This document shows, in pieces, positions 5,574 through 7,479 of a stretch of DNA of 7,479 nucleotides (the stretch's first letter is position 1; each line of letters begins with the position of its first letter). Under the pieces are notes generated by a model. The model had not been told where the DNA came from. It searched no databases and saw only the letters and a list, made by a program, of their open reading frames with translations. Source of the DNA: UBA7236 sp964638865. GTDB taxonomy: Bacteria > Bacteroidota > Bacteroidia > Chitinophagales > BACL12. The translations under genes and the position numbers were made by a program. Where the stretch lies: NCBI GenBank assembly GCA_964638865.1, contig CAZXBG010000167.1, positions 1-7,479 on the forward strand. The letters run 5' to 3'.

Positions 5574-7309
5574 ATTGGATCGACTGGGTAGTAATGTTTG
5601 GCACCCTGTTTTTTATTGCCGGTTATGGAATTTACAAAACCCGTAAAACCAGATCTATTGAAACTTACCTGCACGATAATAATGAAAGAAAATGGTGGGA
5701 GATAGGTTTAGGCGTGATGGCGACACAGGCAAGTGCCATTACTTTTTTATCCGTTCCCGGACAAGGATACAACGATGGAATGGGTTTTATACAATTCTAT
5801 TTCGGACTTCCACTTGCAATGATAGTAATCTCTGTATTTTTTATTCCGATATTTTACAAATTAAAAGTATTTACTGCATACGAATTTCTCGAACAACGAT
5901 TCGACCTTAAAACAAGAACATTTACAGCATCTTTATTTTTAATTCAGCGTGCATTCTCGACCGGCATTACTATTTATGCGCCGTCTATAATTTTATCTCA
6001 GTTGTTAGGCTGGGATCTACGCACAACCGTTTTATTTATCGGTATCCTCGTAACAGCTTATATATTATCCGGCGGAACAAAGGCTGTTGCGGTTACACAC
6101 AAACAACAAATGTTGGTGATCTACCTCGGTATGTTCATTGCTTTTGGATATTTAATTTATTATTTGAGTGCACATGCAAATTTTGGAGAAAGTATGCAGG
6201 TTGCAGGAGCACTTGGAAAAATGGATATCATTTCCAGTGGTATAGAAAACAATAAATTTAATTGGAGCGATAAATATAATATCATTTCCGGTTTGATAGG
6301 AGGATTATTTTTGCAACTCAGTTATTTCGGAACCGACCAAAGCCAGGTGGGACGGTATTTAGGCGGAGAATCAGTAAAAGAAAGTCGCCTCGGATTATTA
6401 TTCAACGGTCTTGTAAAAATTCCTGTTCAATTTTTTATTTTATTAACAGGAATATTAGTTTTTGTTTTTTACCAGTTTGTTCAACCACCGGTATATTTTA
6501 ATCAGGTTGCTTATGAAAATACAAAAAACTCCGTTTATGGGGATAGTCTTAAAGTTGCTGAAGAACAATATTTAAATGCAACATATTTAAATGCTGCAAA
6601 CGCAAATTTTTTAAAGGACAAAATAGATAAAAAAGAAACCGAAGGAATTGCGGAAGCAAAAAGTGATCTTGCCGCCTCGCACGCAGTAAGTGAAGAGTTG
6701 CGGGAAGAGGTTAATAAGGTGATAATCGCTGCAAACCCCGGTGTAGAAGATGACCACGATTATATTTTTATGCATTTTGTAACAAATTATCTTCCTATAG
6801 GTTTAGTAGGCTTATTATTTGCAGTAATATTTTGCGCAAGTATGAGTTCAACCTCCTCTGCATTAAATGGTTTGGCAACTACCTTTTCCGTTGATATATA
6901 TAAGCGGTTAATGAACAAAAGTGCAACTTCAATACAATATTTGAATGCAAGTAAATTATTAACAGTATTCTTCGGCGCACTTGCCATTGGGTTTGCGTTA
7001 GTGTGCTCTCTTTTCGATAATTTAATTGAAGCAGTAAATATTTTAGGCAGTTTATTTTATGGAACAATTCTCGGAATTTTCCTCACAGCGTTCCTATTAA
7101 AAAAAGTGAAAGGTCACGCTGTATTTATTGCTGCGATTATCAGCGAACTCTGCATCCTCTATCTCGATTTTAGTGTTCGTTTTAACTGGAACACCCCAAA
7201 ATTAGAAATCGGATATTTATGGTATAATGTAATTGGTTGTTTGCTGGTAATGATCCTTAGTTTTATTTTCCAATCAACTAATTTTCGTAAAGCAGCAACA
7301 AACCAATAA
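5570..7309 (+). CDS. Sodium:solute symporter (SSS/SLC5 family), NIS-like
   Basis: This 579-residue inner-membrane protein should import a small solute with sodium. I count about 13 helices, near residues 5-22, 45-62, 72-97, 119-146, 151-168, 180-200, 235-255, 276-304, 404-438, 460-481, 485-511, 516-534 and 546-568; this is the PutP-like layout with the N-terminus outside. The family signature is seen in GTDQSQVGRYLGG (254-266). MSSTSSALNG (425-434) lies where the Na2 sodium-site hydroxyl residues sit, and S426/S427 are the probable ligands. QASAITFLSVPGQGY (53-67) resembles the broken helix that lines the substrate site in iodide/vitamin/monocarboxylate-type members. A polar stretch of about 95 residues (305-399) between helices 8 and 9 is longer than usual and predicted periplasmic. 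The start codon overlaps the microprotein stop. Substrate specificity cannot be read; sugars, monocarboxylates and anions occur in the family. Confidence 0.93.
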   Translation: MNWIDWVVMFGTLFFIAGYGIYKTRKTRSIETYLHDNNERKWWEIGLGVMATQASAITFLSVPGQGYNDGMGFIQFYFGLPLAMIVISVFFIPIFYKLKVFTAYEFLEQRFDLKTRTFTASLFLIQRAFSTGITIYAPSIILSQLLGWDLRTTVLFIGILVTAYILSGGTKAVAVTHKQQMLVIYLGMFIAFGYLIYYLSAHANFGESMQVAGALGKMDIISSGIENNKFNWSDKYNIISGLIGGLFLQLSYFGTDQSQVGRYLGGESVKESRLGLLFNGLVKIPVQFFILLTGILVFVFYQFVQPPVYFNQVAYENTKNSVYGDSLKVAEEQYLNATYLNAANANFLKDKIDKKETEGIAEAKSDLAASHAVSEELREEVNKVIIAANPGVEDDHDYIFMHFVTNYLPIGLVGLLFAVIFCASMSSTSSALNGLATTFSVDIYKRLMNKSATSIQYLNASKLLTVFFGALAIGFALVCSLFDNLIEAVNILGSLFYGTILGIFLTAFLLKKVKGHAVFIAAIISELCILYLDFSVRFNWNTPKLEIGYLWYNVIGCLLVMILSFIFQSTNFRKAATNQ

Positions 7310-7339
7310 TTTTTTTCACTCAAAAAAATGCCTCAAATG

Positions 7340-7406
7340 GACAGCCATGGGTATATTGCTTTTTAAACGCTAAATTGAGTTATTCGTGCACCTGCTGATG
7401 GCTGTC
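7340..7406. repeat. 9-bp inverted repeat pair downstream of the symporter
   Basis: GACAGCCAT at 7340-7348 is the exact reverse complement of ATGGCTGTC at 7398-7406, with 49 bases between. Also, ACTCAA (7318-7323) mirrors TTGAGT (7375-7380). The right arm lies inside the extra 21-base block of the larger palindrome at 7380-7477, so the two structures interlock. Confidence 0.5.
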
Positions 7407-7477
7407 AGGGTCGTGGCCACCAACTTTTTTAACCCACACTATGGACAAAAAAAAAGTTGCCACGAATGCACGAATAA
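7380..7477. repeat. Interrupted palindrome: two inverted copies of a TTATTCGTGCA..CAACTTTTTT repeat
   Basis: TTATTCGTGCA (7380-7390) is exactly complementary to 7467-7477. CGTGG (7412-7416) mirrors 7460-7464. CAACTTTTTT (7421-7430) mirrors 7450-7459. The left copy carries 21 bases (7391-7411) where the right copy has 2, plus four extra bases (CCAC) next to an 8-base palindrome GTGGCCAC at 7413-7420. The arms enclose 19 bases. The right copy reads AAGTTGCCACGAATGCACGA, a string type I recall as dispersed in Bacteroidota intergenic DNA. There is no T-tract after the plus-strand right arm, so it is not a standard terminator. No transposase is visible, and the element may continue past the window edge. 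Confidence 0.6.
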
Positions 7478-7479
7478 AA

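Noticed and set aside
5692..5910. Plus-strand frame of 72 codons overlapping the symporter gene
   Set aside because: It is in another frame over conserved symporter helices, and its translation is Arg- and Phe-rich without any motif.
6787..7067. Minus-strand frames of 62-66 codons within the symporter gene
   Set aside because: They are opposite the sodium-site helix and the following helices, with no motif or start signal of their own.
7380..7477. Intrinsic terminator for the symporter operon
   Set aside because: The stem is long and interrupted, the loop has 19 bases and no T-tract follows on the plus strand; the T-run belongs to the left arm itself.

Overview
The window looks like chromosomal DNA of a Bacteroidota bacterium (flavobacterial, chitinophagal or saprospiral type). 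The base composition is AT-rich. There is almost no Shine-Dalgarno signal ahead of starts. Signal peptides end in the LFA|Q and VLA|D styles. One promoter-like match to the Bacteroidota -7 consensus TAnnTTTG is seen, and the protein families (large secreted PIG-L deacetylase, NIS-like sodium symporter, DHRS7-like SDR, TIGR04283-type glycosyltransferase) are common in that phylum. This assignment is inferred from style and families, not from a marker gene.

Layout. (1) Positions 86-2155, minus strand: a tight three-gene unit transcribed right to left, GNAT acetyltransferase, family 2 glycosyltransferase, short-chain dehydrogenase, with gaps of only 2 and 13 nt. (2) 2156-2345: a divergent intergenic region. 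(3) 2346-2726, plus strand: a small secreted protein of unknown function, closed by a clear intrinsic terminator at 2749-2782, so it is probably monocistronic. (4) 2861-7309, plus strand: a likely operon of a secreted multidomain PIG-L deacetylase, a previously uncalled 33-residue single-helix membrane microprotein (5472-5573), and a 13-helix sodium:solute symporter whose ATG overlaps the microprotein stop codon (ATGA). (5) 7310-7479: a non-coding tail rich in nested inverted repeats, cut by the window edge.

How the genes may work together. The PIG-L enzyme should act outside the inner membrane, removing acetyl groups from an N-acetylated sugar-like substrate. The symporter imports a small solute with sodium, and the microprotein sits where small accessory subunits sit in other symporter systems. 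A simple hypothesis is extracytoplasmic deacetylation coupled to uptake of a product, but the substrate cannot be read from the sequence. The minus-strand genes do not form a recognisable pathway.

The most interesting items are the translationally coupled microprotein, and three intergenic patches (9-46, 5421-5460, 7380-7477) built from short degenerate units of the TCCGCG, TTCGCG or TTCGTG type. These resemble dispersed intergenic repeats of this phylum. No RNA genes, CRISPR array, insertion sequence or defence system was seen.
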